From the NCBI GenBank assembly GCA_017999915.1, contig JAGNKX010000013.1:102143-166142 (forward strand): a stretch of DNA of 64,000 nt, given 5' to 3'. Under the pieces are notes generated by a model that saw only the letters and a list, made by a program, of their open reading frames with translations, did not search any database and was not told the DNA's origin. The position numbers and the translations under genes are program-made. This document shows positions 43,924-53,364 of this stretch, one piece after another. Source of the DNA: Spirochaetota bacterium. Its GTDB lineage: Bacteria; Spirochaetota; UBA4802; UBA5550. Numbering within the stretch: position 1 is the stretch's first letter; every line of letters starts with the position of its first letter.

Positions 43924-44131
43924 GGCGGAAAGAGTGTACCGTTCCGGCGGCGGCCCGTCAAGTATATTATTGCCTCGACTTTGCCTGTCTCGCCTCCTCT
44001 CGACGAGGGTCGAAGAAAGAAAAATCTTGACGCGGCTGAACAGGTATCATTTATGTTGGATAAACAACCAAAAGTCTTTGTTGCGCTGCCTTCTTGATAT
44101 TAAGCGCCATGCGTATCTTCTGGGGGATATT

Positions 44132-44980
44132 ATGGTACAATACTTCATCCGTTTTCGCGCGATTATTCTTCCGGCCTTAGTTGCCGCCGCTCTTGTTGCC
44201 GCCGCTGCAACGCCCCTCCTGGCCACCGGGGTCGGATTCTACGGAGGCGCCTCACTGGGACGTCAGTTCTGGGAGAAAAAGTCCGGTCATGAATGGAGCG
44301 CCGGCGGCGGCCTCGTCGTGGACACCGCCGTTGCCAGGGACAAGCTCTTCAACTACCGTTTTACCCTCGGCTGCGACCAGGAGAACGGGTTCCAGTATAT
44401 TGATAAGCCCGTGCCATATACGTTCCGGCTGATGACCATGAATTCCGGGCCTACAACGTTGACCATGGATCAGACCCGGTCACTGTTTTACAAGTCAAAG
44501 CAGCAGATAAAGCCCCTTTCGATCAAAATGTCCCACGCCTTCGGTTTCGGCGTCCTCAGGACGCAGATCGTGCGGCTCTGGCTGGGGCCGGAACTGTCTG
44601 TTTCGGGAATGATAGACAAGACTTTTAACGTGAAAAGGCTTTGGGGCATTCGGGGCGGCCTTGGCCTCATCCTGGGGTTGAACATCAACCCGGGCGACCT
44701 GGTCACTCTCTCGTTTACGGCAAGCGGCCGCGCGGAATACGCCTATAGGTGTTCCTCCTATAAAAAGTACTCGATCAGCTATACGACAACGACGATGACA
44801 CCTCCGGGAACGATGCCTTTTCCCGCAATAATGCCGTACGGGGATGAAAAGTCGAGGCCCGTCAGTAAGAAAGGCCTGAAGGACAAGGGCTTCAGGTTCG
44901 GGGGGCAGCTCAATGTCGCCATACTGTTCAGGGTGGGCGATAATTATACCATGACGGAGAAGGCCCCGGCTGCGGAGTAG
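44132..44980 (+). CDS. Predicted outer-membrane beta-barrel protein
   Basis: 282 residues. A signal peptide (about 1-33, ending ATPLLA) is followed by amphipathic strands alternating with glycine/tyrosine turns, e.g. GVGFYGGASLGRQFWEKKSG and SHAFGFGVLRTQIVRLWLGP, and a strand-like end (FRFGGQLNVAILFRVGD). Start at ATG 44132 has GGGGGA 5 nt upstream; earlier frame positions back to 43757 run antisense through the glycosyltransferase and are not coding. Family not recognised. Confidence 0.65.
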   Translation: MVQYFIRFRAIILPALVAAALVAAAATPLLATGVGFYGGASLGRQFWEKKSGHEWSAGGGLVVDTAVARDKLFNYRFTLGCDQENGFQYIDKPVPYTFRLMTMNSGPTTLTMDQTRSLFYKSKQQIKPLSIKMSHAFGFGVLRTQIVRLWLGPELSVSGMIDKTFNVKRLWGIRGGLGLILGLNINPGDLVTLSFTASGRAEYAYRCSSYKKYSISYTTTTMTPPGTMPFPAIMPYGDEKSRPVSKKGLKDKGFRFGGQLNVAILFRVGDNYTMTEKAPAAE

Positions 44981-45184
44981 GTGGGATGGGCCGCCTCCTT
45001 ATCGAGGGTTATTCCGCTGTTGATCGGCTTTCATCATTCTACAAAGCCATGATTTATTTCTATCAATCCCCTTGATTATGGATGTGACAAACGTCAGTGT
45101 GGCTGTATAATTCCGGGTGGCGGGAGTGATGATAGGGGACAGCCGATTTTGCTCTGGACCGGCTGGAATCCAATCCGGTGCATG

Positions 45185-47401
45185 CTACTTCAGTATCACC
45201 AGCGCGTCCACCGCAACGGGCATGCCCTCGCTGATGAGGAGCGGATTGATGTCGATCTCGGCGATCTCATCATTCTCGAGGCCGATCCTTCCGAGGCTTA
45301 CGAGGATCCGCGCCATGACTTCCCTGTTTACCGCCGCTTTGCCCCTGAAAGCGTCCAGGAGCTTTCCGCCCCTGATCTCGTCCATCATGTCAAGGGCGTC
45401 CCGCGTCTTCAGCGGGGCGATGCGAAAGGAAACGTCCCTCAGGACCTCGGTGTAGATGCCGCCGAGGCCGAACATCACGCAGGGGCCGAACTGCGGGTCG
45501 CGGATAAGGCCTGCCGCGAACTCGCGGTCGCCATTGATCATCCGCTGCACAAGCACACCATCAAGGTGCCCCTGGCCGCGCTCTTCAATGGCCTGATGGG
45601 CTTTTCTGAGGGCATCGTCGCCGTCGATTCCCAGCTCGATCAGCCCGCGCTCGGTCTTGTGCGTGATGGTGCGCGAGGACCCCTTCAGCGCCACCGGGTA
45701 CCCGATCCCCCGTGCGATGGAGAGCGCTTCATCGAGACTGCGCGCCACTTTTTCCCCGGTTATCGGGATCGAATAGGACCCGAGGATACGCTTTGATTCG
45801 TATTCATTGAGGGCCCTGTCGCCCCTTCGCATTGCTTCCTTAATTATTTCATGACATCCAGCAGCCATGGGTGTTTCTGACTCGGTTCCAATGTTTTCCG
45901 CATGGTTCCCCGGCGATGGTTCCGCTATGACGGTTTTGCGCCGGTGATACTTTGAAACAGACGCTATGGCGCGCAGGGCGTTCTTCACGTCGTCATACAC
46001 GGGAATGCCCGCATCGAGAAACACGCTTCTGGTCTCGCGGGCTATTTCTTCGAGGTCCAACGCGTCCACTTCCTGCCGGTAGTTCGGCATCACCAGCACC
46101 ACGGGCTTGCCAGTGATTTCCCTCACTTCGCGGCACACCCCGGCCAGCTCCGCGGCCGGGACGAAATCCTTGATATTTTTCACGCCCATGACGTCCTTCT
46201 GGGCCTTGAAGTGATAGATGAGGAGCACCAGGATATGGATGTCGATATTCTCATCCTTCGACGCGTGGAGCAGGATCTCCCTGATATCCTTCGGCGGCAC
46301 GAAGGGATTGGCAACATCGATCGGGTTGGCGGCGCTCGATCCCGGCTTCGGGAGCAGTTCCAGGATCGACGCCTTCAGGTCTTCGCGGAGCGGGGGAATG
46401 ATCAGGCCGTAGAACTCGGCCGCGTCGGCAGCCGCTATGCCGAGGGCGCCGCCGCCGCCCACGATGGTGCAGCCGTGATAGGAACGGGCGGGGACCATGG
46501 AAAAGGCGAGGGAGGCGTCGGCCATCTCTTCTATACTTTCTACCTGGAGGGCGTTGCATTGCCTGAGGGCCGCTTCCCATATATTTTTTTTGCCGCCCAT
46601 GGATGCGGTATGGCTCGCGGCGGCGCGGCTCCCGGAATCGGAGAGTCCGCCCTTGATGACCAGGACCGGCTTCTCCCTGCCCGCCGCCTCCAGGGCCGAG
46701 AGAAACCCGGGGCCGTCGTCCACTCCCTCGAGGTAGAGGCCGATCACTTTTGTATCAGCGTCCCCCGTGAGGTAGCGCAGCATCTCGGTCTCCCTGAGGT
46801 CGCAGCCATTTCCGAAGCTGACGACCTTTGAAAACCGTACGCCCCGCCACGTGCCCATGAGACTTAAGTCCACCGCATGGCCCCCGCTCTGTGAAAGGAA
46901 GGCGACGCCGCCGGGCTCCCGCGAGAGGTTCGGACCGGGCATGAGGGTCTGCCCAGATTTCGGGCAGTAGATGCCGAAGCAGTTGGGCCCGAGGACCCTG
47001 ATGCCCCGGGCCGCGATGGCCCGCAGCTCTTCCTCGAGGGCGGCTCCTTCGGGGGTGCCGATCTCCTTGAAACCGGAGGAGAGGATCTCCACGCCGGCGG
47101 CCCCTTTCCTGCGGCACGATTCCACCGCCGCGGGAACGTCCCGGGCCGGGACGGCGATAATGGCGAAATCGATGGTCCCGGGGATATCCTCTATCGTGGG
47201 GTAGCTGTTCAGGCCTTCCGTAACGATACCGCGCTTGTTCACGGGATAGAGCGTTCCCTCGTATCCGATGACAAGATGGGAGCGGAGGATCATCCTGCCG
47301 AAGCTGAATCCCCCCGACGCGACGCCGACAACGGCGATGCTCTTCGGGCTGAACATCCTGTCGAGCTGTTCGTGGGTGTTCGGTTCGTTCCGTTTATCCA
47401 T
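45185..47401 (-). CDS. ADP-forming acetyl/acyl-CoA synthetase
   Basis: 738 residues, alpha and beta parts fused. Domains in order: CoA-binding (about 12-140, SIAVVGVASGGFSFGRMILR), two succinyl-CoA-ligase-like domains with the phosphohistidine motif ASHTASMGG, and an ATP-grasp domain (about 520-735, GYPVALKGSSRTITHKTERG). It interconverts acyl-CoA and acid with ADP phosphorylation. Start at ATG 47401 has GGAGGGATT upstream. It diverges from a TetR gene with an operator in the shared gap, so that repressor probably controls it. Exact acyl substrate unknown. Confidence 0.9.
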   Translation of the reverse strand: MDKRNEPNTHEQLDRMFSPKSIAVVGVASGGFSFGRMILRSHLVIGYEGTLYPVNKRGIVTEGLNSYPTIEDIPGTIDFAIIAVPARDVPAAVESCRRKGAAGVEILSSGFKEIGTPEGAALEEELRAIAARGIRVLGPNCFGIYCPKSGQTLMPGPNLSREPGGVAFLSQSGGHAVDLSLMGTWRGVRFSKVVSFGNGCDLRETEMLRYLTGDADTKVIGLYLEGVDDGPGFLSALEAAGREKPVLVIKGGLSDSGSRAAASHTASMGGKKNIWEAALRQCNALQVESIEEMADASLAFSMVPARSYHGCTIVGGGGALGIAAADAAEFYGLIIPPLREDLKASILELLPKPGSSAANPIDVANPFVPPKDIREILLHASKDENIDIHILVLLIYHFKAQKDVMGVKNIKDFVPAAELAGVCREVREITGKPVVLVMPNYRQEVDALDLEEIARETRSVFLDAGIPVYDDVKNALRAIASVSKYHRRKTVIAEPSPGNHAENIGTESETPMAAGCHEIIKEAMRRGDRALNEYESKRILGSYSIPITGEKVARSLDEALSIARGIGYPVALKGSSRTITHKTERGLIELGIDGDDALRKAHQAIEERGQGHLDGVLVQRMINGDREFAAGLIRDPQFGPCVMFGLGGIYTEVLRDVSFRIAPLKTRDALDMMDEIRGGKLLDAFRGKAAVNREVMARILVSLGRIGLENDEIAEIDINPLLISEGMPVAVDALVILK

Positions 47402-47423
47402 AATCCCTCCGGTTAAAAAGCGC

Positions 47424-47452
47424 TTGACGAGCGGCGGCGCTTTACTTATAAC
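47424..47452 (+). promoter_or_regulatory. promoter of the TetR gene
   Basis: TTGACG (47424-47429), 17 nt, TATAAC (47447-47452), reading toward the TetR gene. The palindrome at 47452-47472 begins at the last -10 base and covers the expected start site. Confidence 0.7.
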
Positions 47453-47472
47453 ATACCATACCGTATGGTATG
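47452..47472. promoter_or_regulatory. 21-bp palindromic TetR operator
   Basis: CATACCATAC (47452-47461), a central C, then GTATGGTATG (47463-47472), perfectly inverted. It lies between the two divergent starts, overlaps the promoter and start region of the TetR gene, and its right edge abuts the GGAGG ribosome site. Autorepression and control of the acyl-CoA synthetase are inferred. Confidence 0.8.
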
Positions 47473-47483
47473 GAGGCGTTATC

Positions 47484-48014
47484 TTGTCAAGTAAAAAAGA
47501 CGCGAAAATGATATGGCTCGATGAAGGATTGAAGATACTGGAAACGAAGGGGCCCTCGATGCTTTCAATAGATAGCCTGACCCTGCGCACGGGGAAAACC
47601 AAGGGGTCGTTCTATCATCATTTCAGCAGCCGCGAAGCGTACATTAAAAGTCTCCTCGAGTATTATGAGAGAATATCGACGCTGGAGGTCCTGGATGTCA
47701 CCGGCGGCGGCGCCAGCCCGCGCACCGGCCTGAAAATGCTTACGAAACTGACCTTCCAGCTATCGGGAGGCCTGGAGCTGGCCATCCGCGCATGGGCGCT
47801 CTATGATCCGATGGTGAAGCGTTTCCAGGACCGCCTGGACCGCCAGAGGCTTGAGCATATACGGGGGCTCCATGCCGCGTCCGGCATGGATGAGGATGCT
47901 GCGCGGACCAGGTCCTACCGCGACTATTCGCTATACATAGGATTGCTGCAGCTCAAGCACCATCACTCTGATGAGGGTTTTCGCATGCTGCTGAAAAGCA
48001 TCTTTTCCAGCTGA
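47484..48014 (+). CDS. TetR family regulator of acyl-CoA synthetase
   Basis: 176 residues from TTG 47484, chosen because GGAGG lies 7 nt upstream and the product starts SSKKDAKMIWLDEGLKIL. The helix-turn-helix is LSIDSLTLRTGKTKGSFYHH followed by FSSREAYI (residues about 28-55). The C-terminal domain has no recognised ligand motif. Its promoter overlaps a 21-bp palindrome, the likely operator, shared with the divergent ADP-forming synthetase. The terminator for the tRNA downstream may also stop this transcript. Confidence 0.88.
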   Translation: MSSKKDAKMIWLDEGLKILETKGPSMLSIDSLTLRTGKTKGSFYHHFSSREAYIKSLLEYYERISTLEVLDVTGGGASPRTGLKMLTKLTFQLSGGLELAIRAWALYDPMVKRFQDRLDRQRLEHIRGLHAASGMDEDAARTRSYRDYSLYIGLLQLKHHHSDEGFRMLLKSIFSS

Positions 48015-48048
48015 GGTTATATCCTGGATGTTTTTTCTGCCTGTCATT

Positions 48049-48082
48049 AAAAAAGGGCCGTTTCCCGGCGGAAAGGCCCTTT
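48049..48082 (-). terminator. terminator of the tRNA-Ala transcript
   Basis: AAAGGGCC (48052-48059) with GGCCCTTT (48075-48082), and an inner TTTCC/GGAAA stem, then six T on the minus strand to 48049. On the plus strand it also follows the TetR gene, so it may work in both directions. Confidence 0.8.
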
Positions 48083-48086
48083 CCTG

Positions 48087-48160
<74 letters not shown>

Positions 48161-48244
48161 GTGTGTAACTAATGTAAATTTATTGAAAGGCTATAAATCT
48201 GTCAATACTATTGTGCGTAAAAAAAGTGAATATACGACCCGGGA

Positions 48245-48673
48245 TCAGTCTTTTTTCTGGAGCTCTATGGATATGCTCACCTTGTTCAGGCCGGCCTGCT
48301 TGGCCGCGTCCAGGACCTTGACGAAAAAATCCACCGACGCGCGCTTGTCTGCCTTGACGATAACGCCGTTCTTCTTGGCGTCCGTGGAATACTTGGCAAG
48401 CTCCTTGTGAAGCATCTGCTCCGTCACCTTGTTGTTGGCGACATAGATCTCGTTTTTCGCGGTCACGGACACCACCAGCGGATTTTCGCCTTTAACCTTC
48501 GTGATGGTCATCCCTTTGGGCAGGTTAACCTTGATCTTCGATTCCTGCTGGGGATTGAAAGTGTAAAGGAGGCTGAAGGTGATGAAAAAGAAAATGAACA
48601 TGTTCATGACGATGTCGGTCATGGCAACCGATTCCAGGGTCAGGAACTGCTTGCTGTTGGTCTTTATCTTCAT
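48245..48673 (-). CDS. ExbD/TolR family protein
   Basis: 142 residues. One membrane helix (about 19-41, IVMNMFIFFFITFSLLYTF) carries the short N-terminal cytoplasmic part, with the polar residue D20 (MTDIVMN) positioned like the proton-carrying aspartate. The periplasmic domain has the ExbD pattern VKADKRASVDFFVKVLDAAK near residue 107. It transduces proton motive force with ExbB to TonB- or Tol-type partners. The ATG overlaps the exbB-like stop by 4 nt. Confidence 0.88.
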   Translation of the reverse strand: MKIKTNSKQFLTLESVAMTDIVMNMFIFFFITFSLLYTFNPQQESKIKVNLPKGMTITKVKGENPLVVSVTAKNEIYVANNKVTEQMLHKELAKYSTDAKKNGVIVKADKRASVDFFVKVLDAAKQAGLNKVSISIELQKKD

Positions 48674-49305
48674 TTTTTCTTCCGTGAAGAGATGTTCTTT
48701 AATATGTGCACCAGTTTTTCGCCGTAATGGTTCATCTCCCGGGCGATGGTATTTATCCTGTTGATGTATATGCTGTAGATGATATAATAGGGTATGGCCA
48801 CGCTAAGGCCGCCGGCAGTGGTGATCATCGCCTGGTAGATGCCGCCGGCGAGCTTTTCCACGGTAACGGAGGCGCCGGCCACTTCCCATGCCATGAAGGC
48901 GCCGATCAGTCCGATAATGGTGCCGAGGAACCCCATCATCGGCTCCACGCCGACGATGACCAGGAACAGGTGCATGTTCTTTTCAAGGTGCGCCACCTCC
49001 TCGTTGCCGGTATGCTCCATGAAACGCTCGATCTCGACCGGGTCCTCCCCGCGGTGGGCCAGTCCCACGCCGAGGACCCTCCCGATGGGATGCTCGGTCT
49101 TCGCGCACTCCTCAATGGCAAGGTCGGTGTGGCCCCGCTCGAGGAGGGAAAAGATATTGTCGGTGAATCTCTTCACGTCAAGACGGATTTTCCAGAGGAG
49201 CATGCCCCGCTCAACGGTCAGGCCCAGTGCAACGATGGAGCCCAGGATGATGGGGATCATGACCCATCCGCCCTTAACAATTATATTGTTCGTAAGAACA
49301 TCCAT
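48670..49305 (-). CDS. MotA/TolQ/ExbB family proton channel
   Basis: 211 residues with three membrane helices (about 12-32, 105-130 and 150-172). The family signature is GVEPMMGFLGTIIGLIGAFM (about 117-136) followed by GGIYQAMITTAGGLSVAIPY. The start of the gene has GAGGTATCTTC upstream. It overlaps the ExbD gene by 4 nt. No tonB gene is in the window. Motor and Tol uses are alternatives. Confidence 0.9.
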   Translation of the reverse strand: MDVLTNNIIVKGGWVMIPIILGSIVALGLTVERGMLLWKIRLDVKRFTDNIFSLLERGHTDLAIEECAKTEHPIGRVLGVGLAHRGEDPVEIERFMEHTGNEEVAHLEKNMHLFLVIVGVEPMMGFLGTIIGLIGAFMAWEVAGASVTVEKLAGGIYQAMITTAGGLSVAIPYYIIYSIYINRINTIAREMNHYGEKLVHILKNISSRKKK

Positions 49306-49482
49306 GAAGATACCTCGCGGTTATATATGTCTAGTTGACATCGGCAGACGTTTTTTGTTTCAAAGAATATAGCGATGATAGTATTTCCTGTTCATGGTCC
49401 TGGACTGTTGCTTTTCGTCAAATGATTAATTGGGCGTGTCCGGTTAAAAAGTTCTTGTCAATTTTTTTCCGGGGGTTCTATC

Positions 49483-50577
49483 ATGCGGCCGATGATGCGC
49501 CGGAGAAACAAAACAAGGCAGGTCAGGGCCGGCTCCCTCGCCATAGGCGGCGGGGCGCCGGTGTCAATACAGACCATGGCCAACGTCCCCATAGAGCGGA
49601 TCGACGAGGCGATCGCCCAGGTGCGGGCCCTGGAAGCGGCAGGGGCGGAGCTCGTCCGCGTGGCCCTGCGGAGCGCGGAGGCCGCGGAGTTATTGAAGAA
49701 GCTCCTCCCGGCCGTGACGGTCCCCATCAGCGCCGACATCCATTTCGACCACCGCATCGCCCTGGCCGCGATCGACGCCGGGGTCCACAAGGTGCGCATC
49801 AACCCGGGCAACATCGGCAATCAGTCGGGTGTGCGCGAGGTGGTGGCGGCGGCGCGGGACCGCGGCGTTCCTATCCGCATCGGCGTGAACAGCGGCTCCG
49901 TGGACCGGCGAAAATTCCCGGAGGTTACGCCGGAGAGCCTGACGGCCTCCGCCATGGAGCACGTGGCGATCCTGGAGGAGAACAACTTCTCCGACATCGT
50001 GGTGTCCATCAAGTCGTCGGACATAGGGCAGACCGTGGCGGCCAACGAGCTCTTCGCGTCGACGCGGGACTACCCGGTCCACGTGGGGCTTACCGAGGCC
50101 GGATACGGCCTCTCCTGCGTGGTGCAGAGCTCCGTGGCCATTGGCCATCTCCTCATGGAGGGGATCGGCGACACCATCAGGGTGTCGATGACCGGCGATC
50201 CTGCGGAGGAAATCATCGTGGCCCGGAAGATCCTCGAGTCGGCGGGAGAGCGGCGGGCCTGGGTGCGCATCGTGGCGTGCCCCACCTGCGGCCGCACCGA
50301 TCCCTCCCTCGACATCCTGGCGCTCGCAAAGGAAGTCGACGCGGCGGTGACCGCGCGATTCGAGAAGACCATGATGGAGAAGGGGCGTGCCCTCCACGTG
50401 GCTGTCATGGGGTGCGAGGTGAACGGCCCCGGCGAGGCGAAGGACGCCGACGCGGGCCTCGCCGGCATCCGCGACGGGAGGCTCCTCCTCTTCGCGAAGG
50501 GCGTCAAGGTGAGGGTGGTTGATTACCGCGACGCGGTGGCGGCGCTGGTTGCGGAGATCGAGAAGATCATCGGGTAA
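49483..50577 (+). CDS. ispG: 4-hydroxy-3-methylbut-2-enyl-diphosphate synthase IspG
   Basis: Iron-sulphur enzyme of the MEP isoprenoid pathway; converts MEcPP to HMBPP. The 364-residue product has the TIM-barrel motif SIQTMANVP, ISADIHFDHRIALAAID, NPGNIG, and cluster cysteines in VACPTCGRTD and VMGCEVNGPGEAKDADAG. It is the two-domain bacterial form, without the plant insert. ATG 49483 follows GGGGG. It is followed after 11 nt by a methyltransferase gene. uppP, another isoprenoid-related gene, lies downstream. Confidence 0.96.
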   Translation: MRPMMRRRNKTRQVRAGSLAIGGGAPVSIQTMANVPIERIDEAIAQVRALEAAGAELVRVALRSAEAAELLKKLLPAVTVPISADIHFDHRIALAAIDAGVHKVRINPGNIGNQSGVREVVAAARDRGVPIRIGVNSGSVDRRKFPEVTPESLTASAMEHVAILEENNFSDIVVSIKSSDIGQTVAANELFASTRDYPVHVGLTEAGYGLSCVVQSSVAIGHLLMEGIGDTIRVSMTGDPAEEIIVARKILESAGERRAWVRIVACPTCGRTDPSLDILALAKEVDAAVTARFEKTMMEKGRALHVAVMGCEVNGPGEAKDADAGLAGIRDGRLLLFAKGVKVRVVDYRDAVAALVAEIEKIIG

Positions 50578-50588
50578 AAAGACGCGCC

Positions 50589-51281
50589 ATGGCCAAAAAG
50601 AGATATCCGGTCCCCTTCGATGTAAATCATTTCAGAAAAAAGGCCGAACGGGGAGAACGGTATTCGGCGGCGGAAGCCTTTGAATATATCTACCGCGCCA
50701 ACCACTGGGCTGGAAAGGATTCCGTATCCGGCGAGGGATCGGATCCGCGTCAAACGGCGGAAATCGGAAAAGAGCTGATTGCTATCGTGAAGGAATTCGA
50801 TGTCCGCGTTCTCCTTGACCTTCCCTGCGGCGATTTCGGCTGGATGAGCGCCCTGGATCTGCCGGTGGACTCCTATATCGGCGGTGACATCGTCGGGGAG
50901 CTTATAGAAAAGAACAGAGGGAAGTTCGGGGATGCCAGGAGAACATTCCTGGTCCTGGATCTCATACGGGACCCCCTGCCAGCGGCCGATCTCCTCTTCT
51001 GCAGGGATTGCTTCGTGCACCTTTCCTTCGACGACATCATGAAATCCCTGGCCAATATCAGAAAATCTTCTATAAAGTATCTCCTCACCACGACCTTCCC
51101 CGAGTGCGATGCCAACGAGGATATCCTCACCGGGGACTGGCGCATCATCAACCTGGAGAAACCGCCATTCAATTTCCCGGAACCCATTTGGCTTATCAAC
51201 GAAAAATGCACCGAGGGGGAGGGCACCTACGGGGACAAGAGCCTGGGTCTCTGGGAGGTTGCATTGCTCCGTCTTGAATGA
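50589..51281 (+). CDS. SAM-dependent methyltransferase (class I)
   Basis: 230 residues. The SAM-binding strand and glycine loop are VRVLLDLPCGDFGWMSALDL (about 72-91). A conserved DLLFCRDCFVHLSFDDIMKS follows near residue 134. The target is not apparent; the C-terminal half (NLEKPPFNFPEPIWLINEKC) resembles small-molecule or glycan methyltransferases. It is transcribed with ispG, separated by 11 nt. No signal peptide. Confidence 0.75.
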   Translation: MAKKRYPVPFDVNHFRKKAERGERYSAAEAFEYIYRANHWAGKDSVSGEGSDPRQTAEIGKELIAIVKEFDVRVLLDLPCGDFGWMSALDLPVDSYIGGDIVGELIEKNRGKFGDARRTFLVLDLIRDPLPAADLLFCRDCFVHLSFDDIMKSLANIRKSSIKYLLTTTFPECDANEDILTGDWRIINLEKPPFNFPEPIWLINEKCTEGEGTYGDKSLGLWEVALLRLE

Positions 51282-51410
51282 GGGGATCATCATTCTGCAA
51301 AATATTCCCTGCGCCATGGATTATATTTGATTATTTTCCCGCGTCTCATCCTAATGGTGATTCCTTGTGCATGCAGAACGGTAATACAGTACATATCAGG
51401 ATTGATAACA

Positions 51411-52220
51411 ATGAACGAAATAGTAAAATCAATCATACTCGGCATCGTGGAGGGGATCACTGAATTCTTGCCCATATCCTCAACGGGGCACCTGATCATT
51501 ATTAATAGGTTCATCGACTTTACCGGGCCCTTTGCCAAGGTATTCGACGTGGTCATCCAGCTGGGGGCGATCCTCTCGGTGGTGGTCTATTTCTGGAAGA
51601 GGCTGGTTCCCTTCGGAAGCCACCTGACCCCGGAGAAGCGGAGCGAGATCATCGACCTCTGGATGAAGACCATCGTCGGCGTCATCCCGGCCCTGGTCCT
51701 GGGCGCGGTTTTCGCCGGCGCCATAAAGAAATACCTTTTCAATCCCATCACGGTGGCCGTGGCGCTGATCGTCGGCGGCATTCTGCTCATCTACCTGGAG
51801 GGACGGAAGCGGGAAGCGACCATAACCTCGGTGAATAAACTCGGCTACAAAACGGCATTCCTGGTGGGCCTCATACAGTGCCTGGCCATGGTGCCGGGGA
51901 CCTCGCGTTCGGCGGCCACCATCATCGGCGCTATGTTCCTGGGCACGTCCAGGGTCGTGGCGGCCGAATTCTCATTCTTCCTCGCCATACCGACGATGAC
52001 CGCGGCATCGGCTTATTCCCTGCTGAAGGCGGACCGGATGCTGACCGGCCAGGAATGGCTGGTCCTGGCCGTGGGCTTTGTCGTTTCCTTCATCGTGGCC
52101 CTGGCCGTCATAGCGGGACTGATGAAGTACATTTCGACCAGGGACTTCAAGCCCTTCGGCTATTACCGGATCGTCCTGGGCGTGCTGGTGCTGGTATATT
52201 TTCTCCTGATCGCCGGATAA
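51411..52220 (+). CDS. uppP: Undecaprenyl-diphosphatase UppP
   Basis: Membrane phosphatase that recycles undecaprenyl pyrophosphate for wall synthesis. 269 residues, about eight helices, with both signatures: GIVEGITEFLPISSTGHL (about 10-27) and PGTSRSAATIIGAM (about 162-175). Start at ATG 51411 (AGGATTGATAAC upstream); an upstream frame from 51327 lacks a site. An intrinsic terminator follows the stop. Confidence 0.96.
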   Translation: MNEIVKSIILGIVEGITEFLPISSTGHLIIINRFIDFTGPFAKVFDVVIQLGAILSVVVYFWKRLVPFGSHLTPEKRSEIIDLWMKTIVGVIPALVLGAVFAGAIKKYLFNPITVAVALIVGGILLIYLEGRKREATITSVNKLGYKTAFLVGLIQCLAMVPGTSRSAATIIGAMFLGTSRVVAAEFSFFLAIPTMTAASAYSLLKADRMLTGQEWLVLAVGFVVSFIVALAVIAGLMKYISTRDFKPFGYYRIVLGVLVLVYFLLIAG

Positions 52221-52264
52221 CATCAACGAGCATAACCCGGCAAATGAGCCGGACCATAAGAAGT

Positions 52265-52290
52265 AAAGCCCTGGCGCAAACAGGGCTTTT
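52265..52290 (+). terminator. intrinsic terminator after uppP
   Basis: AAAGCCCTG (52265-52273) pairs with CAGGGCTTT (52281-52289) around GCGCAAA, followed by TTTTC. Confidence 0.85.
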
Positions 52291-52317
52291 CTATATCGGT
52301 GCATAACAAGATAGCAT

Positions 52318-52346
52318 TTGACATTTTATCTTTTGGGTTGTATGAT
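52318..52346 (+). promoter_or_regulatory. sigma-70-type promoter
   Basis: TTGACA (52318-52323), 17 nt, TATGAT (52341-52346), 33 nt before the ATG at 52379. Ideal spacing. Confidence 0.75.
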
Positions 52347-52378
52347 AACGCAATTACTACTGCAAAGGGATACACTCC

Positions 52379-53062
52379 ATGGATGAAATGCCGAAGATCA
52401 TTGAAGCCATAAAAAAATCCTTACCCACCCTTAGCCATACCGGGAAGGTGGAGCTCTATAACAATACCGTGCCCCTTTTAAAGAAAGCCATAGAAGCGGG
52501 CATTCGTGATGATATTATCAAATGCGCCAATACCTGCCTCTGCTGCCTGGAGGCCGTCATCCTGGACCATACGCTTTCCGAAGTGTTTGAAACAATGATG
52601 TCCGAAGCGGTCAAGGCGATGAAGGAGAATGAAAAGTGGCAGGACGCGGCGCTGCGGCTCCTGAAAAAGCGATATCCCGATCTGAATCCTAATTCTGATA
52701 TTGAGGGGCAGCGTGAGCTGGATATTGCGATACCATGCATCGAGGATTACGGCGATTACTGCGCCTTTACCGGTCTCGCGGCCCAGCTGAACAGCCTTAA
52801 CGATATAGTGAGCTACTACAACGATCTGTCGTATTATAAAAATGCCGTCGATAACATGATCGAGGTGCTCGAAGCCGGAATGCAGATACGGAAGTTCCTG
52901 GAAAAGAATCCCGGCTTTCCCCAGGATGAGCTGAGGGACGAGTTCAAAATAGACAATACCGTGATAAACAAGCTGTGCCAGAAGATGGAGAAATATAAGA
53001 TTATAAAAAGAGAGAAAACCGGCAACACCTTTGCATTGACTGTTCTTGCGGGGTTGCGATAA
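52379..53062 (+). CDS. Uncharacterised helical protein with winged-helix-like end
   Basis: 227 residues, not recognised. Mostly helical, with a cysteine pair in NTCLCCLEAVILDHTLSEVF (about 50-69). The C-terminal 60 residues (FPQDELRDEFKIDNTVINKL, then KYKIIKREKTGNTFALTVL) resemble a winged helix, so a DNA-binding role is possible. It has its own promoter (52318) and is followed by a DUF3820 gene and an exported protein gene, likely one transcript. Confidence 0.55.
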   Translation: MDEMPKIIEAIKKSLPTLSHTGKVELYNNTVPLLKKAIEAGIRDDIIKCANTCLCCLEAVILDHTLSEVFETMMSEAVKAMKENEKWQDAALRLLKKRYPDLNPNSDIEGQRELDIAIPCIEDYGDYCAFTGLAAQLNSLNDIVSYYNDLSYYKNAVDNMIEVLEAGMQIRKFLEKNPGFPQDELRDEFKIDNTVINKLCQKMEKYKIIKREKTGNTFALTVLAGLR

Positions 53063-53086
53063 TTATTGGCGGGGGGACGCGATACA

Positions 53087-53329
53087 TTGGAAAACACGGA
53101 TAACGTATTTATGAATCCAGAGGTCCTGTTAAAGCTGGTGACGATGCGGATGCCCTTCGGCAAGTACAAGGATTGTATACTCTGCGACCTGCCGGAGCCT
53201 TACGTGACCTGGTTTCAGCAGAAAGGGTTTCCCCGGGGCGAGCTGGGGATGCTCCTGGCCACGCTCTACGAGATCAAGCTCAACGGGCTGGAGCATCTGT
53301 TGAAGCCGCTGAGGAAAAAATTCTTTTAA
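53087..53329 (+). CDS. DUF3820 protein
   Basis: 80 residues from TTG 53087, chosen because GGGGGGA lies about 9 nt upstream; ATG 53111 is a possible later start. The DUF3820 pattern is clear: MPFGKYKDCILCDLPEPYVT followed by WFQQKGFPRGELGMLLATLYEIKLNGL. DUF3820 is found in small stand-alone proteins and near exonuclease domains; its role is unknown. Follows the previous gene by 24 nt. Confidence 0.8.
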   Translation: MENTDNVFMNPEVLLKLVTMRMPFGKYKDCILCDLPEPYVTWFQQKGFPRGELGMLLATLYEIKLNGLEHLLKPLRKKFF

Positions 53330-53364
53330 AAAAATAATGAGCAATTGAATGGAGGAATATATCG

